Translations under genes and position numbers: made by a program
Shown: piece after piece, positions 1-6,382 of the stretch
Position numbering within the stretch: the first letter of the stretch is position 1
How the letters are laid out: every line of letters begins with the position of its first letter
Assembly: GCA_015491595.1 (NCBI GenBank)
Contig: WFVP01000333.1
Span: forward strand, 1-8,328
Origin: Anaerolineales bacterium
Lineage (GTDB): Bacteria > Chloroflexota > Anaerolineae > Anaerolineales > DRMV01
Direction: 5' to 3'
Length of the DNA stretch: 8,328 nucleotides
Notes under the pieces: generated by a model
The model's database searches: none
Told to the model about the DNA's origin: nothing
What the model saw: only the letters and a program-made list of their open reading frames with translations

Positions 1-1716
1 CCACAGCACATCGTCCACCGTGGCTTCGGGCGGCCCCGGGATGGCTTCCGTCATCCAGAGATGACACATGATTTCCGGGCGCAGGGTCCAGGCGAAGAGG
101 GCCATATCCAGGCGTCGTCCGAACACGGGCCCCTCAGGACCTGTAGCGAAAAACTCCTGGGCCGGGTAGGTCTGCACCTTGACCCGAATGCCGCACTGGG
201 CCAGGTCGGCCGCGATGCGCTGGGCCACCTGCTGGCGCAGGGGCGCCTGGGTCGTGCCCAGGGTCAACTCCAGGGGCTGGCCATAACGGACCCACAAGGA
301 GGATTTGCGAAAGACACGAGGAGTCGTGGGGTCCCGGTCGTGGTCCACCCAGCCAGCCTCTTCCAGTAAGCGTTGGGCTTCTTGGGGGTCATAGGGGTAT
401 GCAGGCACCTGGTCTCCCGCGAAGGCGGGATGGTCCGGCGGCAGGTACGTGGTGTAGGACTGAACAAAACCGCCATACACTTCCTGGATGATGGCCTCCT
501 TGTTGATGCACATGGCGACGGCTTTGCGCACGTTTTCGTCATAAAGGGGCGAACCGGGGTCCCGGTACTGCAAACCGTCGTCCAGGGCCTGGTTGTAGAG
601 CACTAAACCCAGGTGCTCAAAGGCCGGTCCGGGGGCCAGGGAGACCTGAACTTTGTTGGAATCCTCCAGGGCAAAGAGCAACTTGGTTTGGTGTTCCAGC
701 CCCACCGTCTCGGACACGAAATCGCACTCCCCGGTCATGAGCGCGGCCAGGCCTTCTTCGGGGTTGTCAAAGAAGCGCACGATGACCTTGGTAAAACGGG
801 GGAGGCCCTCGTCCCGGCGGAAGTAGTACGGGTTGGGCACGAATTCCATCCGCTTGCCGGGCTCCCATTCGGCCAGCTGGTACGCACCCCATCCCAGGGG
901 CCGGCGATGGACGTCCTCCAGGGAGGCGATTTCGTCCAGCACGTATTTCTTGAGGCGATGCCGGGGCAGAGGGTTCCAGAAATTGCGCCAGTAGGTGTTG
1001 TTGACGAAGCCCGGAAGGCCCTGCCATTCCACCGTATAGGTGTCCACCGCGCGATACGACGCGGTTCGGTCCAGCAACCAGGGGTTCAGAGGCGTGCTTC
1101 CCTTGGCCCGGGCCAGCTGATACGAGAACACGGAATCCTCGGCCGTCACGCCCCAGGCATCGGACCAGCGCACGTCCCGGCGCAGGCGGAAGCGCACGGT
1201 CAGCCGGTCCAACACAGCCTCTTCCTCGTCCGGTCCCAGGGTGCGCACGCACTCATCGGAGGTGCAACCCGCAGGCCGGTAGCGCACGCCCGGCTGCAGA
1301 CGCACCACCCGGCCATCGGCATCCACGATGGTCTCCCCCAGGCGCACCGTCACCGGCTCGATGACCGCGTCGCCGTTCTCCAGGGACGGCAGCCGCTCCA
1401 GAATCACGGGCACGTCCTGGTAGTCCCGGTAGTCAATGGGACCGTCGTACAGCAATTCCAGGAGGTTCCAGGCCGTGAGATTGAGCTGACCGGAGTAAAG
1501 GTACAGGGAGCGGGGCTCCTGTCCGTAGCACAACACCAAGACGGGGGGTGGAGGCGGTGGCGGCGTGGGCGTGACCACCCGAACCTCCGGGGACGGCTCC
1601 ACGGTCACGACCACGGTGGGAGGCACCCGTCCCACCGTACACGCGGCCAACACCAGGCCGGCCAGAAGCACGACGACAACGAACCACGGGCGTTGGGCGA
1701 CCCTCGTAAAAGCCAC
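1..1716 (-). CDS. ABC transporter solute-binding lipoprotein, family 5 (peptide/nickel type), partial at its C-terminus
   Basis: The reading frame is open for 572 codons from a GTG at 1716 to the window edge, with no stop, so the C-terminus is missing. The start is chosen because GGAGGTG lies 5 nt upstream and a lipoprotein signal follows at once: RPW, a hydrophobic run (VVVVLLAGLVLA), then the lipobox L-A-A-C with Cys26. A short linker ending in a TPTPPPPPP stretch leads into the mature domain. Family 5 features include CYGQEPRSLYLYSGQLN near the N-terminus, LTVRFRLRRDVRWSDAWGVT with TAEDSVFSYQLA, the lobe-crossing segment PLGWGAYQLAEWEPGKRMEF, NPYYFR, and VRKAVAMCINKEAI. By family, it captures peptides or another small solute on the outer face of the cytoplasmic membrane and delivers it to an ABC permease. 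No permease or ATPase gene is visible; they may lie beyond the left edge. Two cysteines in AGCTSDEC could form a disulfide (inference). The substrate cannot be told from sequence. Confidence 0.9.
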   Translation of the reverse strand, partial: MAFTRVAQRPWFVVVVLLAGLVLAACTVGRVPPTVVVTVEPSPEVRVVTPTPPPPPPPVLVLCYGQEPRSLYLYSGQLNLTAWNLLELLYDGPIDYRDYQDVPVILERLPSLENGDAVIEPVTVRLGETIVDADGRVVRLQPGVRYRPAGCTSDECVRTLGPDEEEAVLDRLTVRFRLRRDVRWSDAWGVTAEDSVFSYQLARAKGSTPLNPWLLDRTASYRAVDTYTVEWQGLPGFVNNTYWRNFWNPLPRHRLKKYVLDEIASLEDVHRRPLGWGAYQLAEWEPGKRMEFVPNPYYFRRDEGLPRFTKVIVRFFDNPEEGLAALMTGECDFVSETVGLEHQTKLLFALEDSNKVQVSLAPGPAFEHLGLVLYNQALDDGLQYRDPGSPLYDENVRKAVAMCINKEAIIQEVYGGFVQSYTTYLPPDHPAFAGDQVPAYPYDPQEAQRLLEEAGWVDHDRDPTTPRVFRKSSLWVRYGQPLELTLGTTQAPLRQQVAQRIAADLAQCGIRVKVQTYPAQEFFATGPEGPVFGRRLDMALFAWTLRPEIMCHLWMTEAIPGPPEATVDDVLW

Positions 1717-1721
1717 GGTTG

Positions 1722-1728
1722 CACCTCC
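1722..1728 (-). promoter_or_regulatory. Shine-Dalgarno site that fixes the GTG start of the binding lipoprotein
   Basis: On the minus strand GGAGGTG is followed by a 5-nt spacer (CAACC) and then GTG at 1716. There is no in-frame ATG nearby. The lipoprotein signal begins directly after this GTG, so this site decides the start. Confidence 0.8.
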
Positions 1729-1745
1729 ACGAAAACGGCCTTTCC

Positions 1746-1753
1746 AGTATACT
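1746..1753. promoter_or_regulatory. Palindromic -10-like box, possibly bidirectional
   Basis: AGTATACT is its own reverse complement, so both strands read TATACT, a 5-of-6 match to the TATAAT consensus. On the minus strand, transcription would begin near 1739 and leave a short leader containing the Shine-Dalgarno site at 1722-1728, which fits well. On the plus strand the leader would be about 125 nt. No clear -35 element is present for either direction, so this is a weak prediction from position and composition: it is an AT-rich island in GC-rich DNA. Confidence 0.4.
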
Positions 1754-1839
1754 CGAAACCGGCACGGGCCCCGAGGAAGTCGGTCCGGGGGTTCCCCTGC
1801 CTGGTTGGGCTCTTCCCCGGGCTGCGTCCGAAACCGGGG

Positions 1840-1849
1840 CCGATATCGG
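1840..1849. promoter_or_regulatory. Perfect 10-bp palindrome, possible operator
   Basis: CCGATATCGG is a perfect inverted repeat with no central gap. It sits 36 bp before the ATG of the vWA/FHA gene and follows directly on a CCCCGG...CCGGGG stem. It could bind a dimeric repressor or form part of leader structure. No regulator gene lies nearby, and only one copy was noticed. Confidence 0.25.
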
Positions 1850-1871
1850 GCATGGTCCGAGTGTACGTACC

Positions 1872-1876
1872 AGGAG
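1872..1876 (+). promoter_or_regulatory. Shine-Dalgarno site of the vWA/FHA gene
   Basis: AGGAG lies 9 nt upstream of the ATG at 1886. The frame stays open far upstream, so this site is the main reason for choosing 1886. The next in-frame ATG, at 1952, has only a GC-rich sequence before it and no purine-rich site. Confidence 0.65.
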
Positions 1877-1885
1877 CGAACGCCG

Positions 1886-3754
1886 ATGTCTCGTCTTCCC
1901 TTCCCGCAGGATACATGCTCCCATGTTACCCGGGGCCTTCGCGCCCGGGCCATGGGCATTTTGCTCGTTCTTCTCCTGGCCGCGGGCCTGGGAGGAGGGC
2001 CCTGGATGGTCCGGGCGGCCACCTCCCTTCCCCTGGAGATTCGGGTGGTCCATGTAGAGGCCGCGCGCTTCCCCGCGGTGGAGACGTGGGTGTGGGTCTG
2101 GGACCATCAAACCCAGCAGGTGCCGCCGGACCTCCCCCGAGAGGCGTTCACGGTGCTGGAAGACGGTCAACCGGTGCCTCTGCAGAACCTTCGGACCTTC
2201 TCGCCGGGGATGCACGTGGTCCTGGTCCTCAACCCGGCCAAGTCCTTCACCATCCGCGACAACCGGGGGGTGAGCCGCTACGAATACATCTTCTACCAAC
2301 TGCGCAGCTGGCTGGAAACCGTACCCAAAGGCCGGCACCAAATCAGCCTGGTGGTGGCCGGCGGGCCCCAAATCCCCCAGAGTGACGACCCGGCGCAAAT
2401 CCTGGAGGTCCTCCAGGCTTACACCCCGCCCCGGGAGGAACGGGCTCCCAGTCTGGCCCCCCTGGTCGAGGGACTGCGTCTGGCCCAGCAGGAGCCGCCC
2501 CGACCGGGCATGGGGCGCACGGTGTTGTTCATTACCGCGCCTCTGGACGAAGCCTACTTGAATGGTTTGACCGCGCTGGTAGGACAGGCCCAGGCGCAGA
2601 ACGTTCAGGTCTCCGTTTGGATTGTGGGCGCGCGGGCCAACGCGGAGAACCAGCTTCCCATCTGGCAAACCTTCACCCAACAGACCCAGGGCCAGGCCCT
2701 GGTGTTCTCAGGCACGGAAGTGCTGCCCGACTTGAAGGAGACCTTCGCCCGTCGGGACCGCCTGTACGTCCTGGAGTACCTCTCCCAGCGGCGGGAGGGA
2801 GGAGAAGTCCACCTGCAGGTCGAGGTCGCCTGGCAGAACCAGAGCAGCCGTTCTCCGGCCTTCCTGTTCCCCCTCAACCTGCAGCCCCCTGTCCCGGTGC
2901 TCAAAAACCTGCCCGAAACCATCGTCCGCGTTTACGCGCGCCCCGAGGAGAAGGGCACCCCGGAAGCCCTCAAGCCCACCCAATGGCGTCTGCCTTTCCA
3001 CGTGGAGTTCCCCGACGATATCCAGCGGGAACTGCGTCGCGCGGTGTTCTACGTGGACGAGGAGCCCGTGGTCGAAATCACCGGTCCCCCCTTCGAACAA
3101 ATCCTCTGGGACCTCACGCCTTACACCGAGCCCGGAACCCGGACGGTGCGCCTGGAAGTGGAAGACGCGTTCGGCCTGGTGGGAAGCACGCCCCCCTTCC
3201 CGGTGCGCATTCAGATTGCCGAGGCCACACCTCCGCCCCCGGTGGCCGAAGACCTCGCGCTCCAGCCCAGTCGCTTCCCCTGGGCCTACATGCTCCTGGG
3301 CATCAGCGGCGCAGTGCTCGTCGCGGTCTTGCTCTGGGGCTCCTGGACGGAGTACCGGCGACGTCGGGGAGGCCCCATACCCCGGGCCCATCCTCCACGC
3401 CCGACGAGCACCGGACCGGCCGTCCAGCCCCCGGACCGGGTGCTGGAGTTCCTCCCCCTGGAAAGGGAGGAAGAGGACGCCTTTGAGATGCACGCCTGGG
3501 AGGTAGTGGTCGGCTCCGACCCCGAACAGGCCTCCTGGGTCCTGGAGGACCCTTCGATTTCCCCCCGTCATGCCCGCTTCTGGTACGACGCCCAGGAACG
3601 GCGATACTACGTGGCCGACCTGGGTTCGGTGGCCGGGACGTGGGTGAACTACGCGCCCGTGTCCTCCACGGGATTGGCCCTGGAGGCCGGGGACATCTTG
3701 CACATCGGCAAACGGGGGTTCCGGGTGATGTACCGCAGCCCCAAAGAGGCGTGA
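1886..3754 (+). CDS. Membrane-anchored vWA-like / FHA domain protein
   Basis: The product is 622 residues. Residues 1-45 form a signal peptide with a long Arg-containing n-region (R16, R19, R21), a hydrophobic core MGILLVLLLAAGLGGG, and a likely cleavage near VRA-A. Residues 47-109 are a beta-sandwich-like segment (FTVLEDGQPV). Residues 110 to about 300 resemble a von Willebrand A domain (MHVVLVLNPAKS ... RTVLFITAPLDE), and a beta-rich region follows to about 460. A transmembrane helix spans about 466-486 and is followed by YRRRRGG (positive inside). A disordered Pro-rich linker then leads to a C-terminal FHA domain (about 540-619) with S559-x-x-H562 and GTWVN (N588). The expected topology is vWA outside and FHA in the cytoplasm, suggesting a receptor or scaffold linking an outside signal to phosphothreonine-type signalling; that role is inference. 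The metal-site DxSxS is N116-P-A-K-S120, and the FHA motif GR is GS544. No kinase or phosphatase gene is adjacent. Confidence 0.85.
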   Translation: MSRLPFPQDTCSHVTRGLRARAMGILLVLLLAAGLGGGPWMVRAATSLPLEIRVVHVEAARFPAVETWVWVWDHQTQQVPPDLPREAFTVLEDGQPVPLQNLRTFSPGMHVVLVLNPAKSFTIRDNRGVSRYEYIFYQLRSWLETVPKGRHQISLVVAGGPQIPQSDDPAQILEVLQAYTPPREERAPSLAPLVEGLRLAQQEPPRPGMGRTVLFITAPLDEAYLNGLTALVGQAQAQNVQVSVWIVGARANAENQLPIWQTFTQQTQGQALVFSGTEVLPDLKETFARRDRLYVLEYLSQRREGGEVHLQVEVAWQNQSSRSPAFLFPLNLQPPVPVLKNLPETIVRVYARPEEKGTPEALKPTQWRLPFHVEFPDDIQRELRRAVFYVDEEPVVEITGPPFEQILWDLTPYTEPGTRTVRLEVEDAFGLVGSTPPFPVRIQIAEATPPPPVAEDLALQPSRFPWAYMLLGISGAVLVAVLLWGSWTEYRRRRGGPIPRAHPPRPTSTGPAVQPPDRVLEFLPLEREEEDAFEMHAWEVVVGSDPEQASWVLEDPSISPRHARFWYDAQERRYYVADLGSVAGTWVNYAPVSSTGLALEAGDILHIGKRGFRVMYRSPKEA

Positions 3755-3757
3755 CGT

Positions 3758-4888
3758 CTATTCGCGCTTGCGGCGGGGGAAACGCAACGGGAAACGCCGG
3801 GCCCAGGCCCGACCTTCAGGACCGCGGCTCAGCAGCCGCACCAGACGTTCGTCCCGGGCCAGGCGGGCGATTTCCAGAATCTGCTCCCGGCGTCCCAGGA
3901 TGATGAGGACGTCGTTGGGTTGAATGCGCAGGGTGGGGGACCAGTCCATCTGGGCCTCGCCCCGGGCGATGGCCAGCACGTTGGCGCCGGTTTTGGCCCG
4001 GATGTCGGCTTCGGCCAGGCTCTTGCCCACCAGGGGCGAATCGGGGGCGACGCGCACTTCCTCCAGCCACAGTTCCAAGGATTCGCTCCGCAGCGCGGCG
4101 TCCAGAAAGGTCACCACGTACGGCCGAATGAGCAAGCTGGTGATGCGATGCCCGGCCATTACGAAGGGCGTGACCACCCGGTCCGCCCCGGCCTTGTACA
4201 GCTTGGTCTCGGTAGCCTCGGACAAAGCCTGGGCCACAATGAACAGGTCTGGATTGAGGCTGCGGGCCGTGAGCACCAGGAACAGGTTGTCGGCGTCGGT
4301 ATCCAGCACGGCCACCAGTCCCCGGGCCTTGGATATCTGGGCCGCCTCCAATACCTCTTCTTCGGTGGGGTCACCCGCCACCACCAGGTAACCCGCGCGT
4401 CGGGCCTGCTCCACCTCCTCCAGACGGCGCTCCAGCACCACGAAGGGCATGCCCAGAGCGCTCAACTCCATGGCCACCTGGGCCCCCATGCGTCCAAAAC
4501 CGCAAATCAGGTAGTGCTGATGCAACGAGCGTAACTGGGCCATCCACCGCCTCCGTTGCAAGGTGCCTTCCAGCTCCCCGCTCACAATGTACTCCGCCAG
4601 TGTGGTGAACAGATAAGCCGCCGTGCCCACCCCCAATAGGATGAGGCCTATGGTGAACGCACGACCGGTGTCGGACAGGGGACGCACCTCCCCATAGCCC
4701 ACGGTGGACAGGGTAATCACGGTCATGTACAGGGCTTCCAGCCAGGAGTACCCCTCCAGCCAACGATACCCCGCGGTCCCCAGGACCACAATACCCAGCA
4801 ACCAGAACAAAATGCGAAGAAAGGACCTCCGCCAGGAGGTCCCGCCCGGCGTGTAGGAGGGGAAACGGACCGGAGTTTGGGATTCCAT
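3758..4888 (-). CDS. Two-TM potassium channel with cytoplasmic RCK (TrkA-N/TrkA-C) gating module
   Basis: The 376-residue protein has the MthK-like layout. TM1 is at about 22-41, the pore helix at 46-60, and the selectivity filter TVGYG at 62-66 is followed by E67, where Asp is more usual. TM2 is at about 78-102. The RCK N-terminal Rossmann fold begins at LICGFGRMG (Gly-rich loop G130-F-G-R-M-G135), has an acidic residue E153 after beta-2 that typically contacts a nucleotide ribose, and continues through VLDTDADN and AGADRVVTP. A TrkA-C domain covers about 268-345. The tail is basic (FPRRKRE). It should form a tetrameric potassium channel in the cytoplasmic membrane, gated by ligands on an RCK ring (family knowledge). 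The gene lies 18 bp after rpoD on the same strand, so it is probably the third gene of the dnaG operon. The Shine-Dalgarno match before its ATG is poor (GGAG abuts the ATG), which suggests coupling to rpoD translation. An internal start is described separately. Confidence 0.92.
   Translation of the reverse strand: MESQTPVRFPSYTPGGTSWRRSFLRILFWLLGIVVLGTAGYRWLEGYSWLEALYMTVITLSTVGYGEVRPLSDTGRAFTIGLILLGVGTAAYLFTTLAEYIVSGELEGTLQRRRWMAQLRSLHQHYLICGFGRMGAQVAMELSALGMPFVVLERRLEEVEQARRAGYLVVAGDPTEEEVLEAAQISKARGLVAVLDTDADNLFLVLTARSLNPDLFIVAQALSEATETKLYKAGADRVVTPFVMAGHRITSLLIRPYVVTFLDAALRSESLELWLEEVRVAPDSPLVGKSLAEADIRAKTGANVLAIARGEAQMDWSPTLRIQPNDVLIILGRREQILEIARLARDERLVRLLSRGPEGRAWARRFPLRFPRRKRE
4543..4557 (-). 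promoter_or_regulatory. Internal Shine-Dalgarno and in-frame ATG at the pore/RCK junction
   Basis: Within the channel gene the minus strand reads AACGGAGG, a 6-nt spacer (CGGTGG), then ATG at 4543. The ATG is codon 116, in frame, between TM2 and the Rossmann fold. Starting there would give a soluble 261-residue RCK protein. In Methanothermobacter MthK, free RCK subunits that complete the gating ring are made from an internal methionine at the equivalent junction. The site here is much closer to the Shine-Dalgarno consensus than the one before the full-length start. Because the codons encode Arg-Arg-Arg-Trp, a chance match is possible. Confidence 0.5.
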
Positions 4889-4906
4889 CTCCGTCCACGG
4901 CTGGGG

Positions 4907-6382
4907 TTAGAGGTAATCCCGCAAACGGTAGCTACGGCTGGGATGTCGTAGTTTGCGCAGGGCCCGAGCTTCGATCTGGCGAATCCGCTCCCGGGTCACG
5001 TTGAACATCTTCCCGATTTCTTCCAGGGTGTACATCTTGCCGTCCACCAGACCGAACCGGAGCTCGATGACCTGACGCTCCCGTTCGCTGAGCGCGGCCA
5101 GGGCGTTGCGCAACTGCTCCCGCAAGAGCTCCTGCATCATCTGGTCCGCGGGATGCTCCACCTGCTCGTCCTGGATGAAATCCGCCAGCTGGCTCTCCTC
5201 TTCCGTGCCCACGGGCGACTCCAGGGACAGGGGCTCCGAAGCCACCCGCATGACCAGCTGCACCTTCTCCACCGCCTGCTTCAATCGCTGTTGCAGGTAC
5301 GGCGGCAAGGGCTTCCCCTTCTCCCAGGCCTCGCGAATCATCTCCGCGTCCCGTTCGTCCACGTATCCCGCCTCCAGGGCCAGTTCCTCCATGGTGGGCT
5401 CCCGCCCCAGCTTCTGCACCAGCTCCTGGCGCAGACGATTGAGCCGCTGGTAGCTCTCCATCAGGTGGATGGGCACCCGAATGGTATGGGCCTGGTCCGC
5501 GATGGAACGGGTCACGGCCTGGCGAATCCACCAGGTGGCATAGGTGCTGAACTTGTAACCCCGGGCAGGGTCGAACTTGCTCACCGCCTTCAACAGGCCC
5601 AGGTTGCCTTCCTGAATCAGGTCCAAGAAGGGCACGCCCTGGTTCAGATAGCGCTTGGCTACGCTGACCACCAGCCGCAGGTTGGAGCGTACCATCATAT
5701 CCTGGGCCAGCTTGGCCCGGTGGCGCAGGGCTTCCACGGCCTGCTCCAGGGCCGCGTCGTCGGGCAATGCCTCCTCGAACGTGGATGCTCGGGGAAGGGT
5801 GGGACGCTTCTTGACCCGCTTCACCAGCCACGAGAGGGACGCCTGGGGCAGGGTATAAGCCCACATGTACACCAGGAACACCTGTTGCGCGTACGCGTCC
5901 CAGCGCTTGCTCTTCCCCCAGGGCCCCTGGCTCAGATACGCCCGCACCCGGGAACCCTTCTTCTCCTGTCCTGTATACTGCTGCAACCACTGGGCCTCTT
6001 CCAGCAACATGAGCAGCTCCGGCGGGTCCACCTTCAGACGGGAAGCATCCTCCTGTACCCGCTTCCACGAGGCTCGCATTTCCTTGAACACGGCCACGTA
6101 CAGGTGGCGCAGGGAGGTTTCCCCCTGCTGTTCCAAGGTCTCCTGGAGCACCGAGAACTGCCGCTCGGCCTCCAGCATGGTGCCCAGCCAGAACTCCTGG
6201 TCCACGGTCAACAATTCGTGCTTTCCGATTTCCCGCAGGTACAGATAGACGGGGTCGGAAGGCCCGCCTATCCCAGCCTCCAGGGCCGCCAGTTCTGCTT
6301 CCAACAATGCTTCCTCCTCTTCCAGGTCGCGAGGCGAAGGCGCGAATTCTTCGGGCAAATCCAGATCGGCTCGCAGAATCAT
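4907..6382 (-). CDS. rpoD: Primary RNA polymerase sigma factor, RpoD/SigA family
   Basis: The 491-residue protein directs RNA polymerase to housekeeping promoters. The N-terminus is a short acidic stretch (residues 5-38) in place of a clear region 1.1. Region 1.2 is at about 42-72 ([16 protein letters not shown]). Residues 73 to about 215 are a lineage-type insertion. Region 2 follows (about 225-305), with [43 protein letters not shown] and the -10-reading segment [14 protein letters not shown]. Region 3 (about 305-390) contains REPTMEELA and SLESPVG, with about 30 extra residues near 344-372. Region 4.2 at 451-483 ([29 protein letters not shown]) is the -35-reading helix-turn-helix, nearly identical to that of E. 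coli sigma 70. The ATG overlaps the dnaG stop as ATGA, with AGGAG 7 nt upstream inside dnaG. The conserved DNA-reading segments argue for the primary sigma factor over an alternative group 2 one, although a paralogue elsewhere cannot be excluded. Confidence 0.95.
   Translation of the reverse strand: MILRADLDLPEEFAPSPRDLEEEEALLEAELAALEAGIGGPSDPVYLYLREIGKHELLTVDQEFWLGTMLEAERQFSVLQETLEQQGETSLRHLYVAVFKEMRASWKRVQEDASRLKVDPPELLMLLEEAQWLQQYTGQEKKGSRVRAYLSQGPWGKSKRWDAYAQQVFLVYMWAYTLPQASLSWLVKRVKKRPTLPRASTFEEALPDDAALEQAVEALRHRAKLAQDMMVRSNLRLVVSVAKRYLNQGVPFLDLIQEGNLGLLKAVSKFDPARGYKFSTYATWWIRQAVTRSIADQAHTIRVPIHLMESYQRLNRLRQELVQKLGREPTMEELALEAGYVDERDAEMIREAWEKGKPLPPYLQQRLKQAVEKVQLVMRVASEPLSLESPVGTEEESQLADFIQDEQVEHPADQMMQELLREQLRNALAALSERERQVIELRFGLVDGKMYTLEEIGKMFNVTRERIRQIEARALRKLRHPSRSYRLRDYL

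Larger units (their letters stand above)
1717..1885. other. Divergent intergenic region between the binding lipoprotein and the vWA/FHA gene
   Basis: This 169-bp non-coding stretch must hold the control signals for both divergent genes. Visible elements are the two Shine-Dalgarno sites at its ends, the palindromic -10-like box at 1746-1753, and a CCCCGG/CCGGGG stem (1815-1820 with 1834-1839, 13-nt loop). A 10-bp perfect palindrome lies at 1840-1849. No convincing -35 hexamer was found at 16-19 bp from the -10-like box on either strand, and no small RNA or small ORF with a good start is evident. Confidence 0.7.

Noticed and set aside
1548..1567. GGTGG/GGCGG-rich tract resembling a repeat or G-quadruplex
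   Set aside because: On the coding strand it is CCN codons encoding the polyproline linker of the lipoprotein, which explains it fully.
1565..1885. Upstream extension of the vWA/FHA reading frame
   Set aside because: The frame is open from 1565, but the added part is T- and R-rich antisense of the lipoprotein N-terminus. AGGAG and a signal peptide support the start at 1886.
1952..1954. Alternative start of the vWA/FHA protein at Met23
   Set aside because: It would begin directly with the hydrophobic core, without positive n-region residues, and there is no purine-rich ribosome site before it. The ATG at 1886 has AGGAG 9 nt upstream.
613..2385. A long plus-strand open frame (590 codons) across the binding lipoprotein gene and the intergenic region
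   Set aside because: It is antisense to a clear lipoprotein gene and then enters a wrong frame of the vWA/FHA gene. Its translation is low in complexity, rich in G, R, P and H, and matches no family. Long antisense frames are common in GC-rich DNA.
3765..3790. Possible terminator hairpin TTGCG...CGCAA after the vWA/FHA gene
   Set aside because: Only a 5-bp stem with a 10-nt loop and no T-run follows, and it lies inside the end of the channel coding sequence.
5974..5979. TATACT box on the plus strand inside rpoD, also within a GTATAC palindrome
   Set aside because: It lies in coding sequence (Gln-Tyr-Thr), lacks a good -35 partner, and would drive only antisense RNA. A chance match is likely.
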